Part shown: piece after piece, positions 37,097 through 46,115 of the stretch
Layout: each line of letters begins with the position of its first letter
Position numbering within the stretch: position 1 is the first letter of the stretch
Assembly (NCBI GenBank): GCA_963678775.2
Contig: CAXXGR010000002.1
Location: 868,001 to 932,000, forward strand
Length of the DNA stretch: 64,000 bases
Source of the DNA: JBFHIJ01 sp963678775
Lineage (GTDB): Bacteria; Bacteroidota; Ignavibacteria; Kapaibacteriales; UBA2268
Direction of reading: 5' to 3'
Made by a program: the position numbers and the translations under genes
Notes under the pieces: model-generated
Database searches by the model: none
The model's input: only the letters and a program-made list of their open reading frames with translations
What the model was told of the DNA's origin: nothing

Positions 37097-37975
37097 TTAT
37101 CTTACTATCATGTCATAGGCAAGTTTATATTTTGATAGGGCTTTGTCGATTATTTCAGTTGGTAGAGCAGGGGCAGGTGGTTGCTTGTCCCAAGTTAAAG
37201 TTTCGAGATAGTCACGAAGGACCTGTTTGTCGAAATTAACAACTTCTTTGCCCGGAGTCCATTCGGATTTAAGCCAAAATCTGGAAGAGTCAGGAGTAAG
37301 AGCTTCATCTATCAAAATCAAAGTTCCGTCGTCTAAAGTGCCAAATTCAAACTTAGTGTCACAAAGTATAATACCTTTACTATCCAAATACTCTGCTCCA
37401 AAGTTATAAAGTGCAATAGAAATATCTCTTAGTTTAGAAGCAGTTTCCATCCCAAGTATTTCGGCACACTGCTCAAAATTTATATTTTCGTCGTGTCCTT
37501 CATCAGCTTTAGTTGCAGGAGTAAAGATTGGTTTCGGTAATTTACCGTATTTCTGCAAACCTTCAGGTAGCTTGATACCAGTGATTTCACCGGTTTCCTG
37601 ATATTCTTTCCAGCCCGAGCCGGCAATATAGCCTCTGACTACAAATTCTACCGGGAGGGGATTTGCTTTTTTTACAAGCATCGAGCGCCCTTCAAGCTCA
37701 TCTGCATATTTTTTACATACTTCAGGATAGTTATTGACATTATCAGATATAAAGTGATTAGGTATGATATCTGTTGTTTTCTCGAACCAGAATTTGGAAA
37801 TAGAAGAGAGCAATGCCCCTTTGCCGGGTACAGGTTCGTTCATTATTACATCAAAAGCAGAAATTCTGTCAGAAGCTACAAAAAGAATAAAATCTTCGAC
37901 TTCGTACACTTCTCTGACTTTGCCTTTTCTAAGAAGTTTTATATCTGGAAAGTTTGTTTCAAAAACAGTTTTCAT
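37097..37975 (-). CDS. purC: Phosphoribosylaminoimidazole-succinocarboxamide synthase
   Basis: A 292-residue SAICAR synthase, catalysing ATP-dependent joining of CAIR and aspartate in purine synthesis. Motifs: LLRKGKVREVYEVED (nucleotide-binding loop), FVASDRISAFDVIMNEPVPGKG, VEFVVRGYIAGSGWKEYQETGEI, PKPIFTPATKADEGHDENI and ILCDTKFEFG with LTPDSSRFW. Length and motifs fit the longer yeast-like PurC type common in Bacteroidota rather than the roughly 240-residue enterobacterial form. It stands alone rather than in a pur operon. Confidence 0.96.
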   Translation of the reverse strand: MKTVFETNFPDIKLLRKGKVREVYEVEDFILFVASDRISAFDVIMNEPVPGKGALLSSISKFWFEKTTDIIPNHFISDNVNNYPEVCKKYADELEGRSMLVKKANPLPVEFVVRGYIAGSGWKEYQETGEITGIKLPEGLQKYGKLPKPIFTPATKADEGHDENINFEQCAEILGMETASKLRDISIALYNFGAEYLDSKGIILCDTKFEFGTLDDGTLILIDEALTPDSSRFWLKSEWTPGKEVVNFDKQVLRDYLETLTWDKQPPAPALPTEIIDKALSKYKLAYDMIVR

Positions 37976-38106
37976 ATCAATATCTTCAAAATTGTACTAA
38001 AATATTGAGCTAAATTTACAAAAAACAAATAGGATAAACTAAAACTATGTAAAAAAACATAGGAAAACATCAATCAGGTTAAATATTTTTTACACTTGTA
38101 ATAGCT

Positions 38107-38211
38107 ATGAATATCAATGAGATACGAGATATGTATAAAAAAATATTGGTCATTGTTTTGGTTATTACCTTTTCATTATATATATTGTGTGGAATATTTT
38201 CAACAGTATAG
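38107..38211 (+). CDS. Possible small membrane peptide (34 residues)
   Basis: A short frame between purC and the LysE gene encodes a charged start (MNINEIRDMYKK) followed by one hydrophobic stretch (ILVIVLVITFSLYILCGIF). This fits a single-pass membrane peptide or a very short lipoprotein-like signal (ILCG). There is no strong ribosome-binding site, and AT-rich DNA can produce such hydrophobic frames by chance. The frame may equally be part of a promoter region. Confidence 0.3.
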   Translation: MNINEIRDMYKKILVIVLVITFSLYILCGIFSTV

Positions 38212-38300
38212 GTGGAAAGTCTATGATTTGACTTGAGAATATTTAGTTCTTATTTATTGATAAGGGCGATGATAAAATTATAAACATAGCAGAGGTTCAA

Positions 38301-39035
38301 TTGATTTTAGCCATATTAGCCGGATTTTTAACAGGTTTCTTTTTGGCGATGCCGCCGGGGCCGGTTGGAGTTATGGCAATAAATATGGGGGTCAATAAAG
38401 GCAGCAAAGCCGGGACTCAGTTAGCTTTAGGCACCGGATTTATGGATTTCATATTCTGTGTCTTAGCTATGTCTATGGCTACAGCAGTGCAAGCCGCATT
38501 GGGTGGATTTACCGATGACTATCCGCACTTATACTTGATTATTCAGATAGCTATTATAATTGCTTTATTTATTTACGGCATTTTTAATGTCAGAAATAAA
38601 AACACCCAAGATGCTGAGGTTTTGCAAAACCCCGCTGAGTTCTCCAACTCAAAACTTATTCAATACCTTAAAAACAAAGGTCCATTCTTGTTAGGTATTG
38701 CTATAGCACTTACTAATATTCCAAATCCTACATTTTTACCTTCACTTACTTTTATTGTGTCTGCTGTTAAGTCTTATGCCGGCAGCCACGGAGTGTATGA
38801 AGTAAATGCTCTTAGCAGTTTACTGTTTTCTGTTGGTTTTGGTATTGGTAACTTTACTTGGCTTTATACTTTGGTCAAACTTATCATTCGATATAAAGAT
38901 AGAATGTCTCCTAAGTTATTAGGTAAGATAAGGCAATTTACAGGATTTACTTTCATTGGATTTGGTACAATTTTAGGATATAAATTCTTTGCTCAAAAAG
39001 GAGCTGAAGTTTTAAGATTACTGTTTGCTTTGTAA
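38301..39035 (+). CDS. LysE/RhtB-family exporter
   Basis: A 244-residue inner-membrane transporter starting at TTG with AGAGG upstream. The LysE-family N-terminal signature is plain: LAGFLTGFFLAMPPGPVGVMAI with the Pro-Gly-Pro motif, then NMGVNKGSKAGTQLALGTGFMDFIF. Six hydrophobic segments are predicted, with a polar central loop (NVRNKNTQDAEV). It should export amino acids or related metabolites in exchange for protons. The substrate is unknown. No LysG-type regulator is adjacent. Confidence 0.86.
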   Translation: MILAILAGFLTGFFLAMPPGPVGVMAINMGVNKGSKAGTQLALGTGFMDFIFCVLAMSMATAVQAALGGFTDDYPHLYLIIQIAIIIALFIYGIFNVRNKNTQDAEVLQNPAEFSNSKLIQYLKNKGPFLLGIAIALTNIPNPTFLPSLTFIVSAVKSYAGSHGVYEVNALSSLLFSVGFGIGNFTWLYTLVKLIIRYKDRMSPKLLGKIRQFTGFTFIGFGTILGYKFFAQKGAEVLRLLFAL

Positions 39036-39066
39036 AGTAAATCACAATTGACTTTTGATATTTTTT

Positions 39067-39128
39067 ACTCTGATAGAACAATATTTATACAACAAAATCG
39101 GCTATTTAGCGTGTTGTTCTATCAGAGT
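39067..39128. repeat. 15-bp perfect inverted repeat between the LysE gene and nuoA
   Basis: ACTCTGATAGAACAA at 39067-39081 pairs exactly with 39114-39128 around a 32-base AT-rich spacer. T-runs on both sides allow a bidirectional terminator. The stem and long loop could also be a small palindromic element or a regulatory structure in the nuoA leader, since nuoA starts 23 bases further on. Confidence 0.75.
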
Positions 39129-39151
39129 ATTTTATTTTTAGAGAAAGTATT

Positions 39152-39508
39152 ATGTTAGGCGAATATTTACCATTACTTATCATGATGATAGTAGGCTTTG
39201 CTGTTGCAGGCATCTTTCTGCTTTTTTCCGAATGGTTGGGAGCTAGGAGAGGTACGCCGGGCAAAGTAACTACTTATGAAAGCGGTATGGAGCCGGTAGG
39301 TACGGCAAGAGATAGATTCTCTGTGAAGTTCTACATGGTTGCTGTATCATTTATTGTGTTTGACATCGAAGTAGTCTTTATGTATCCATGGGCAGTGACT
39401 CTTGGCGAAATGGGGCTTACTGCATTTTGGGCAATGACCACTTTTATTGTTATCTTATTTTTGGGATATTTTTGGGAATTGAAGAAAGGAGGCTTGGATT
39501 GGGACTAA
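39152..39508 (+). CDS. nuoA: NADH-quinone oxidoreductase subunit A
   Basis: A 118-residue membrane subunit of complex I with three hydrophobic segments. The first loop carries the signature TYESGMEPVGTARDRFSVKFYMVAVSFIVFDIEVVFMYPWAV, including the conserved acids. It forms part of the junction between the membrane and peripheral arms, near the quinone chamber. nuoB overlaps its stop codon by ten bases. No nuoC or later complex I genes follow within the window. Confidence 0.96.
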   Translation: MLGEYLPLLIMMIVGFAVAGIFLLFSEWLGARRGTPGKVTTYESGMEPVGTARDRFSVKFYMVAVSFIVFDIEVVFMYPWAVTLGEMGLTAFWAMTTFIVILFLGYFWELKKGGLDWD

Positions 39509-40065
39509 ATGAAACTTTGGAAAGAGACGGATTCCTAACGACTTCATTCTCTCAGGTGCTTAAGTGGGCTCAAAAGAACTCAGCATGGCCTATGCCTTTA
39601 GGTATTTCCTGCTGCGGTATAGAGATGATGGCTTTTGCCTCTTCAAGATTTGACGTTGCTCGCTTTGGTTCAGAGGTATTCCGTATGACACCTCGCCAGT
39701 CTGACTTCTTGATTGTAGCCGGCACGGTAACTTATAAAATGGCTTGGGTAGTTAGGAAAATTTATGACCAGATGCCGGATCCTAAATGGGTAATGGCTAT
39801 GGGCGTATGTGCGTCTTCGGGCGGTATGTTCAGAAGCTATCCTGTAGTGCAGGGTATAGATGAATTTTTACCTGTAGACGTTTATGTGGCAGGTTGCCCT
39901 CCAAGACCGGAAGCAGTAATCAAAGGTCTTATGACTATTCAGGATAAAATTCAGAAAGTCCACAGACCTGACATAGCTAACTTTGGTAAAGATGTATCAA
40001 AAATGCCTTTGCCAAACAAGCAGGCTGATTATTTTGAATCAGAAAATAATAAGATTATTATATAG
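39499..40065 (+). CDS. nuoB: NADH-quinone oxidoreductase subunit B
   Basis: A 188-residue peripheral-arm subunit that carries the terminal 4Fe-4S cluster N2 and hands electrons to quinone. The four cluster cysteines are visible: the CC pair in GISCCGIEMMAFA, VCASSGGMF, and AGCPPRPEA. The start is TTG at 39499, because AAAGGAGG (39485-39492) sits six bases upstream and the product begins (M)GLNETLERDGFLTTS as NuoB normally does. The longer frame from 39388 is only read-through of nuoA. A terminator follows 26 bases after the stop, so nuoAB is a separate two-gene unit. Confidence 0.96.
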   Translation: MGLNETLERDGFLTTSFSQVLKWAQKNSAWPMPLGISCCGIEMMAFASSRFDVARFGSEVFRMTPRQSDFLIVAGTVTYKMAWVVRKIYDQMPDPKWVMAMGVCASSGGMFRSYPVVQGIDEFLPVDVYVAGCPPRPEAVIKGLMTIQDKIQKVHRPDIANFGKDVSKMPLPNKQADYFESENNKIII

Positions 40066-40091
40066 TCAATATAAAACTCAAATTAATAGTT

Positions 40092-40127
40092 AAAGCTCCC
40101 GTATTTTATAATACCGGAGCTTTTTTT
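40092..40127 (+). terminator. Terminator after nuoB
   Basis: A 14-base stem with one mismatch (AAAGCTCC ... GGAGCTTT) followed by seven T. Confidence 0.85.
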
Positions 40128-40358
40128 ATTGATATTTTTAAAAAAAATCTATGATTGAGTCCACTATTTTCAATTGTAATGTCCTTTATTGAACATATAC
40201 TGTAATGAAACCGAACACTTCTTGCTCTAATTAATTTTGTATATTTAGACATAGAAATAATGTAAGTGCTTATTTATCAACTATGTATCGATTGTGTAGG
40301 TGTGGCATAGATAATATTGGCACGTTATTGGGAATAAGCTAAATAGAGGATTTGATAA

Positions 40359-40415
40359 AACTACCCGATTTATTCGGGCAATAGCTTGAAGCAGGGGTGC
40401 AAAATTCGGGTAGTT
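40359..40415. repeat. Palindromic repeat 1 of three upstream of alaS
   Basis: A perfect 10-bp inverted repeat AACTACCCGA / TCGGGTAGTT (40359-40368, 40406-40415). Inside it, CCCGA (40364-40368) can pair alternatively with TCGGG at 40374-40378, so two competing hairpins are possible. The spacer also contains GCTTGAAGC. Confidence 0.72.
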
Positions 40416-40503
40416 CTTCATAATTCCTCAGAGTCTTATTTGGTCAGTAAGGCTATGAGCTTAGCTCAGACAACTAATGGAAAAACATCAAAATTGCAAC
40501 TTA

Positions 40504-40564
40504 AATTTTCTGCTCGGCGACTTTCATCCCCGGCTTATAGGAAGTTAAAACCGGGCAGAAAATT
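40504..40564. repeat. Palindromic repeat 2 of three upstream of alaS
   Basis: AATTTTCTGCTCGG (40504-40517) pairs with CCGGGCAGAAAATT (40551-40564) with a single G-T wobble. The 33-base spacer contains GACTT and AAGTT, which can extend the structure. The CTGCTCGG core is shared with repeat 3. Confidence 0.72.
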
Positions 40565-40589
40565 AAATCAAAAATTCCCCGGAAAAAGC

Positions 40590-40626
40590 AACTGCTCGGA
40601 ACTTGACAAACAAGCCCCGGGCAGTT
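40590..40626. repeat. Palindromic repeat 3 of three upstream of alaS
   Basis: AACTGCTCGG (40590-40599) pairs with CCGGGCAGTT (40617-40626) with one wobble. Within it, CTTG-ACAAA-CAAG forms an apical stem-loop, giving a compact two-part hairpin. The core matches repeats 1 and 2 in the pattern CT(A/G)C(C/T)CG(A/G). Confidence 0.74.
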
Positions 40627-40885
40627 CTATTTTTATCACGACAAATCTGACATACATTATAGACTCTTATAAATCAAGAAAACTCAGCTTAAAAAAAACT
40701 ATAACTCCTTAGCTAATATTATTACAATATATACCAATAATCTGTCAAACAATCACTTCTGCTTAGCACTAAATATTATGCTGATATTACTTCAACTACT
40801 TATCCCATTTTCCATTGTTTATATTCATATATAGTGGTAAATTAGCATATTGGAATTAAACTAATTATCATTATGGAATATTGAA

Positions 40886-43417
40886 ATGACAGCTAAAGAG
40901 ATAAGACAGTCTTTCCTTGACTTTTTTAAAGGGAAAGAGCACGCTATAGTGCCTTCTGCTCCTGTGGTGCCTCATGGCGACCCTACTTTGCTATTTACTA
41001 ATGCAGGTATGAATCAGTTTAAAGACGTATTTTTGGGGCAGGGAACCAGAGATTTTAACCGTGCTGCTGATACTCAAAAATGTATTCGTGTTAGCGGTAA
41101 ACATAACGATTTGGAAGAAGTAGGTGTGGACACATACCACCATACTTTCTTTGAAATGCTCGGCAACTGGAGCTTTGGCGATTATTATAAAAAAGAAGCT
41201 ATTGACTGGGCGTGGGAGCTACTTACTGAAATTTGGAAACTTCCTAAAGACAGACTGTACGCAACTGTGTTCGAGTCAGATGACGAAGCCTTAGAGCTTT
41301 GGAAACAATATCTACCGGAAAGTCAAATCCAACGCCATGGTGCTAAAGATAACTTCTGGGAAATGGGAGAAACCGGACCTTGCGGACCTTGCTCTGAGAT
41401 TCACTATGATATGACTAAAGACAAATCAGGTGCGAACCTTGTCAATATGGACAGCCCTGAAGTTATTGAAATATGGAATCTGGTATTTATACAATACAAC
41501 AGAAAAGCTGACGGCACATTAGAAAATCTTGCTTCAACTCACGTTGACACAGGTATGGGTTTTGAAAGGATTTGTGCGGTGATGCAGGGTAAAACCTCCA
41601 ATTACGACACTGATGTCTTCATGCCGATCTTGAGGAATATTGAAGAATTAAGTGGTAAAAAGTATAACCCTGAACTTACTGATAAAACGGGTATTGCGAT
41701 GCGAGTAATTGCTGACCACGTTCGTACTTTGACTTTTGCCATTGCTGATGGGGCTATTCCCGGCAATGAAGGCAGATCTTATGTACTTCGCAGGATTTTG
41801 CGTAGAGGTTGCCGTTTTGCCAGAACATTAGGTTTCAGAGAGCCTATGATGTTTAAACTTGTACCTACTTTGGTAGAATCTATGGGTGAGCAGTTCCCTG
41901 AAATAGTGAGACAGCAGACTACTGTAGAAAAAATTATCAAAGGTGAGGAAGAATCTTTCTTACAGACTTTAGATAGAGGTATCGAAAAATTTGAAGAACT
42001 GACTAAAGACTTAAAAGATAATACGCTTGACGGTGCAGATGCTTTTATGCTTTATGATACTTTTGGTTTCCCTCTTGACTTGACTGAACTGATGGCTCGC
42101 GAAGCAGGATATAAAGTTGATATTGATGGCTTTAATGCAAACATGAAAGAGCAGAAAGAACGCTCTCGTGCAGCAAGAAAAGTGACTTCGCAAGAAGCAG
42201 AAATACCTGAAGTAAGTGAAAAATCCACATTTATCGGATATGACACATTAGAAGCTGAAGCGAAAATATTATGGATGAGTGATAATAAAGTTGTACTAGA
42301 CAAAACTCCGTTCTATGCAGAAAGTGGCGGGCAGATGTCAGATAACGGGACACTTATTATAGCTGCAAATAAATATGATGTACTGGATGTAAAAAAAGTA
42401 GGCGACGCTATCGTTCATATATGCGACAGAGACGTTGAATTACTGATAGGTGGTGCAGCTCTTGCAAAAGTAGATGAAAAACGCAGGCAGGCTATCAAAC
42501 GTAATCACTCTGCCACACACATCTTACATGAAGCGCTTAGAACTATTCTAGGAAATCATGTGCAGCAGGCGGGTTCTCTTGTTTCGCCTGATTATTTACG
42601 TTTTGACTTCAATCACTTTGAAAAAGTTACCAACGAGCAGCTCGAGCAAATAGAACGCCTTGCAAATGATAAGATTTTAGAAGCTCACAGAGTAAATATT
42701 GAAGAAAAATCTATCGAAGATGCTCAAAAGAACGATAAAATCAAAATGTTCTTTGGTGATAAGTATGGTTCTACGGTTCGCGTAGTAACAATGGATCCAA
42801 GCTACTCTATGGAACTTTGCGGTGGTACTCACGTAAGCAACACAGCAGAAATCGGCTTGGTCAAGATTACTTCTGAATCTTCAATTGCTGCAGGCGTGAG
42901 GCGCTTGGAAGCAGTAACAGGTAAAGGAGTTGAACTTTATATAGCTGAACAAAATGCCAAAATGAAAGATAAAGATGCAACTATTGCTGAATTGCATCAC
43001 AAAATAAAACAGATGGAAAAAGAAATGTCTGAGCTAAAAGTGCAAGGCATGGCTTCACTTGTACCCGATATGATAGCAAATGCTGAGCTTGTCGGCGAAA
43101 TCAGGGTTATTGCCAAAGAGGTTGAAGCTGAAGATATGGATCAGCTTCGTGACCTTGGAGAAGAGCTTAGGAACAGCTTTGCGAAGCAGGGAATTGGTCT
43201 TCTTGCTCGCATAGATGGCGATAAAGTACAGCTTGTGTGCGTTGTTACTGATGACCTTGTCAAATCTCACCCAGCCGGCAAATTAGTTGGCGCAGCTGCT
43301 AAAGCACTTGGCGGTGGCGGTGGCGGTAAGCCACACATGGCAACTGCAGGAGGTCGCGACCTAACAAAACTGCCTGAGTTATTGGCAAGCTTTGCCGGAA
43401 TGGTAAAAAACAGATAG
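40886..43417 (+). CDS. alaS: Alanyl-tRNA synthetase
   Basis: An 843-residue class II synthetase charging tRNA-Ala. The N-terminal catalytic core has FLDFFKGKEHAIVPSAPVVP, LFTNAGMNQFKDVFLG and GNWSFGDYYKKEAI. The tRNA-recognition section follows. The editing domain has the zinc ligands HSATHILHEAL and CGGTHVSNTAEIG. The C-Ala domain ends GGGGGGKPHMATAGG. All domains are present, although the protein is slightly shorter than E. coli AlaS (876). It has an 820-base upstream region with three palindromes, and a terminator after the stop. Confidence 0.98.
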   Translation: MTAKEIRQSFLDFFKGKEHAIVPSAPVVPHGDPTLLFTNAGMNQFKDVFLGQGTRDFNRAADTQKCIRVSGKHNDLEEVGVDTYHHTFFEMLGNWSFGDYYKKEAIDWAWELLTEIWKLPKDRLYATVFESDDEALELWKQYLPESQIQRHGAKDNFWEMGETGPCGPCSEIHYDMTKDKSGANLVNMDSPEVIEIWNLVFIQYNRKADGTLENLASTHVDTGMGFERICAVMQGKTSNYDTDVFMPILRNIEELSGKKYNPELTDKTGIAMRVIADHVRTLTFAIADGAIPGNEGRSYVLRRILRRGCRFARTLGFREPMMFKLVPTLVESMGEQFPEIVRQQTTVEKIIKGEEESFLQTLDRGIEKFEELTKDLKDNTLDGADAFMLYDTFGFPLDLTELMAREAGYKVDIDGFNANMKEQKERSRAARKVTSQEAEIPEVSEKSTFIGYDTLEAEAKILWMSDNKVVLDKTPFYAESGGQMSDNGTLIIAANKYDVLDVKKVGDAIVHICDRDVELLIGGAALAKVDEKRRQAIKRNHSATHILHEALRTILGNHVQQAGSLVSPDYLRFDFNHFEKVTNEQLEQIERLANDKILEAHRVNIEEKSIEDAQKNDKIKMFFGDKYGSTVRVVTMDPSYSMELCGGTHVSNTAEIGLVKITSESSIAAGVRRLEAVTGKGVELYIAEQNAKMKDKDATIAELHHKIKQMEKEMSELKVQGMASLVPDMIANAELVGEIRVIAKEVEAEDMDQLRDLGEELRNSFAKQGIGLLARIDGDKVQLVCVVTDDLVKSHPAGKLVGAAAKALGGGGGGKPHMATAGGRDLTKLPELLASFAGMVKNR

Positions 43418-43465
43418 AAATACAGATGGAAAATAAAATCATATCTATTGATTTATAGTTTAAGT

Positions 43466-43498
43466 GGGCATATCTAAAAAAGGATGTGCCCTTTTTTT
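43466..43498 (+). terminator. Terminator after alaS
   Basis: GGGCATATCT pairs with GGATGTGCCC with two wobbles, followed by CTTTTTTT. Confidence 0.8.
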
Positions 43499-44032
43499 GC
43501 GCATTTACTTGGAACTCTATTCCAGATATGAGTTTATCACCCATTTTTAAGAGTATGTGCAAAACATAGTTGTTCCCTAATTTATCAATATATATTATCA
43601 TAAGCAGTTTAAATTCTTGTTGCGAAAATTACGTTAATGCTTTTTGAACATGAGGTATCAACGCTATGTCGTTTGGTGATAATGATGATGTTATAGATAG
43701 TTGTAAGGTAGTTGACGCAAAGCCTGGCCTCTATATCATTACTAACATCATATTATATTAGTTTTTTATTTGGCACAAACTTAGAGTTTGTATTAGGGAT
43801 TGGGGTTAAAAATAAATTGCCTTCCCAAAAAATGCAAATAGTACTTTCACATTATTGGAATTCTAGGTATAATGCAAGTGTATACTAAATGCATAAGTTA
43901 ATTGTACTTTATTTCTATAAAATCAAATACCTTATGCGAAATAAATATTATGTTAAAATATAAATCTGTTTATCCCATCTCTAAAGTTGATTGTAGCAAG
44001 TGTAACGGATTTGTGCGATTAGGAGCGGTTAT
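43499..44032 (+). other. Intergenic region before the TPR kinase gene
   Basis: About 530 AT-rich bases. No frame has a start, ribosome-binding site and domain; a minus-strand frame at 43299-43601 crosses the end of alaS and is a shadow. The last 15 bases hold AGGAG for the kinase gene. Confidence 0.4.
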
Positions 44033-45973
44033 TTGAAGATACTGTTTATCATGGTGATTAGCATCTTTACTATTTTAGGAACTAATTTGTTTTCAGCAAA
44101 AGCGGACAGATTACATTCTCATTCCAAAAGTGAAGAACCTGCTATTTCAAAAGTTGATAGTTTGAATCATATATCATTTACTAATAGATTTGTTGATTTT
44201 GATTCCAGCATTGATGATGCCAATCAGGCAAAAGCAATAGCTGATTCTATTGGCTATATTAGTGGTAAAGCTTATGCTTTAAAGAATATTGGTACTGTAA
44301 AGTGGAATAAAGGTGAATTTGCAGAAGCTAAAGAGTTATATTACAAAAGTCTTGTTTTATATGAAGAGTTGGGTGACACAAGTGGCATAGGTAGATTATG
44401 GAATAACATAGGTCTTATCAGTATTACCCAAGATGAGTATCATACAGCTATAGAAAATATCAAAAACAGCATTAAGTTTAGCAAAATTGCAAAAGATACT
44501 GTAATGCTGAGTACTTCCTATTTAAATATTGGGATATGCTATTACTATTTGAAGGAATACGAAACTGCGATCTCATATCACAACAAAAGTATAAACTATT
44601 CGCTCCAATCAAATGATATGTTAAGCCTAGCTAATAATTATAGTTTTCTGGGAGCAGAATATACTATATTGCAGCAATATAAACTGGCTTTGGACAATCT
44701 TCTCCAATCACTGGATCTCTATGAAAAAGTTGATGCTCAGCGGGGGATGGCTCATGTTTATAATCTTTTATCCGAATATTATTTGGCTACTAATGAATTT
44801 CAAAAAGCTATCAAATATGGAGAAAAGGCTATAGTAATATCAGAAAAACTGCATTCTGTAATAAATCTGGGTGAAGCTACAAACCATCTTAGCGAAGCTT
44901 GGGCAAAGCTATCTAACTTTAAAAAGGCATATGAATATCAAAGTTTATCTGTAAAATATCAAAATGAGTTGGTCGATGAGAAAAACAAACAGAAGATAGC
45001 CTATATTACAGCTGAATATAATTACGAAAAAGAACTGGATAAAATCGAAGCAGAAAAGCAAATTACTAATGCAAAGCAGCAGAAAGATATTAGTACGCGT
45101 AACATAATAATCGGTATTATAAGTATTGTGGCTTTCCTTTTAGCAATTTTTGCAATTTTTCTATACAGATTAAATAGAAGCAGACAAAAGAAAAATCAAT
45201 TATTAGTATCTCAAAAAAGAAGTATAGACGAAAAAAATGAGCAACTCGAAAAAATGAATGCAGAGCTAAATACGCTGAATGTAACTAAAGATAAATTCTT
45301 TTCTATTATAGCTCATGACTTGAAAAATCCTATTTATAATCTTAATTCTATTGCACAAATTATTTCTCAAGATTATGACACTATGGAAGATGAGGAAAAA
45401 AGAGAATATATTACCCTGATGGTAGACTCTTCTGAGCATGTATATTCTTTGCTCGACAATTTGCTTACTTGGTCGCGTTCGCAGAGAGATAAAATTGACT
45501 TTTTGCCTGCAGAAGGGGATTTAACTCAAGTCCTAACAACAACAATAAATGGGGCAAAACTTTTAGCTAAAAATAAAAATATCAAGACAGTGGTTAATAT
45601 CAATCCCGAACATACTATATTCGCAGATTTTAATATGCTTAATACTATCGTTAGAAATATAATTTCAAATGCAATAAAATTTACTCCCAAAAATGGAAAT
45701 ATAGAAATACGTTCAAATAAAAACAATCAATATGTGGAGCTATCTATCAAAGATTCAGGTGTTGGCATGACCAAAGAGAAAATGGAGACTCTCTTCGTTA
45801 CAGGAGAAAATACTTCAACTCCCGGAACTGAAAATGAAAGTGGCACGGGGCTTGGTCTTATTATCTGTAAAGAGTTTGCTCTTAGGAATGGTGGCGACAT
45901 TGTCGTAAAAAGCCAAAAAGACAGTGGAACTGAGTTTTTAATACTAATCCCTGACGCAAACCCAAATGAATGA
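44033..45973 (+). CDS. TPR-containing sensor histidine kinase
   Basis: A 646-residue membrane kinase beginning at TTG (AGGAG seven bases upstream) with a signal peptide (LFIMVISIFTILGTNLFSAKA). Residues about 75-305 form six TPR-like repeats (ALKNIGTVKWNKGEFAEAKELYYKSL and similar), presumably periplasmic. A short coiled coil and membrane helix (about 358-380) follow. A HisKA domain with the phosphorylated His in FFSIIAHDLKNPIYN (His428) comes next, then an HATPase_c domain (NIISNAIKFTPKNG, DSGVGM, GTGLGLIICKEF). This layout is common in Bacteroidota. No response regulator is adjacent, so the partner is unknown. Confidence 0.93.
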   Translation: MKILFIMVISIFTILGTNLFSAKADRLHSHSKSEEPAISKVDSLNHISFTNRFVDFDSSIDDANQAKAIADSIGYISGKAYALKNIGTVKWNKGEFAEAKELYYKSLVLYEELGDTSGIGRLWNNIGLISITQDEYHTAIENIKNSIKFSKIAKDTVMLSTSYLNIGICYYYLKEYETAISYHNKSINYSLQSNDMLSLANNYSFLGAEYTILQQYKLALDNLLQSLDLYEKVDAQRGMAHVYNLLSEYYLATNEFQKAIKYGEKAIVISEKLHSVINLGEATNHLSEAWAKLSNFKKAYEYQSLSVKYQNELVDEKNKQKIAYITAEYNYEKELDKIEAEKQITNAKQQKDISTRNIIIGIISIVAFLLAIFAIFLYRLNRSRQKKNQLLVSQKRSIDEKNEQLEKMNAELNTLNVTKDKFFSIIAHDLKNPIYNLNSIAQIISQDYDTMEDEEKREYITLMVDSSEHVYSLLDNLLTWSRSQRDKIDFLPAEGDLTQVLTTTINGAKLLAKNKNIKTVVNINPEHTIFADFNMLNTIVRNIISNAIKFTPKNGNIEIRSNKNNQYVELSIKDSGVGMTKEKMETLFVTGENTSTPGTENESGTGLGLIICKEFALRNGGDIVVKSQKDSGTEFLILIPDANPNE

Positions 45974-46115
45974 AGCCCAAACAAATGTTATAGTTCACAA
46001 TATTATATATGGCAAATAAAATACCAAGCATAAAATCTTATATATGCCATAAATATATGTTGAATTGGGAGTATAATTCTAAAACTGAGATTTGAAATGA
46101 ATATTATACCGATCC

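Noticed and set aside
40386..40712. 108-codon plus-strand frame between nuoB and alaS
   Set aside because: It overlaps the three palindromes, has no ribosome-binding site or domain, and its composition follows the inverted repeats rather than coding pressure.
43299..43601. 100-codon minus-strand frame at the end of alaS
   Set aside because: It crosses the alaS coding end and its terminator and has no domain.
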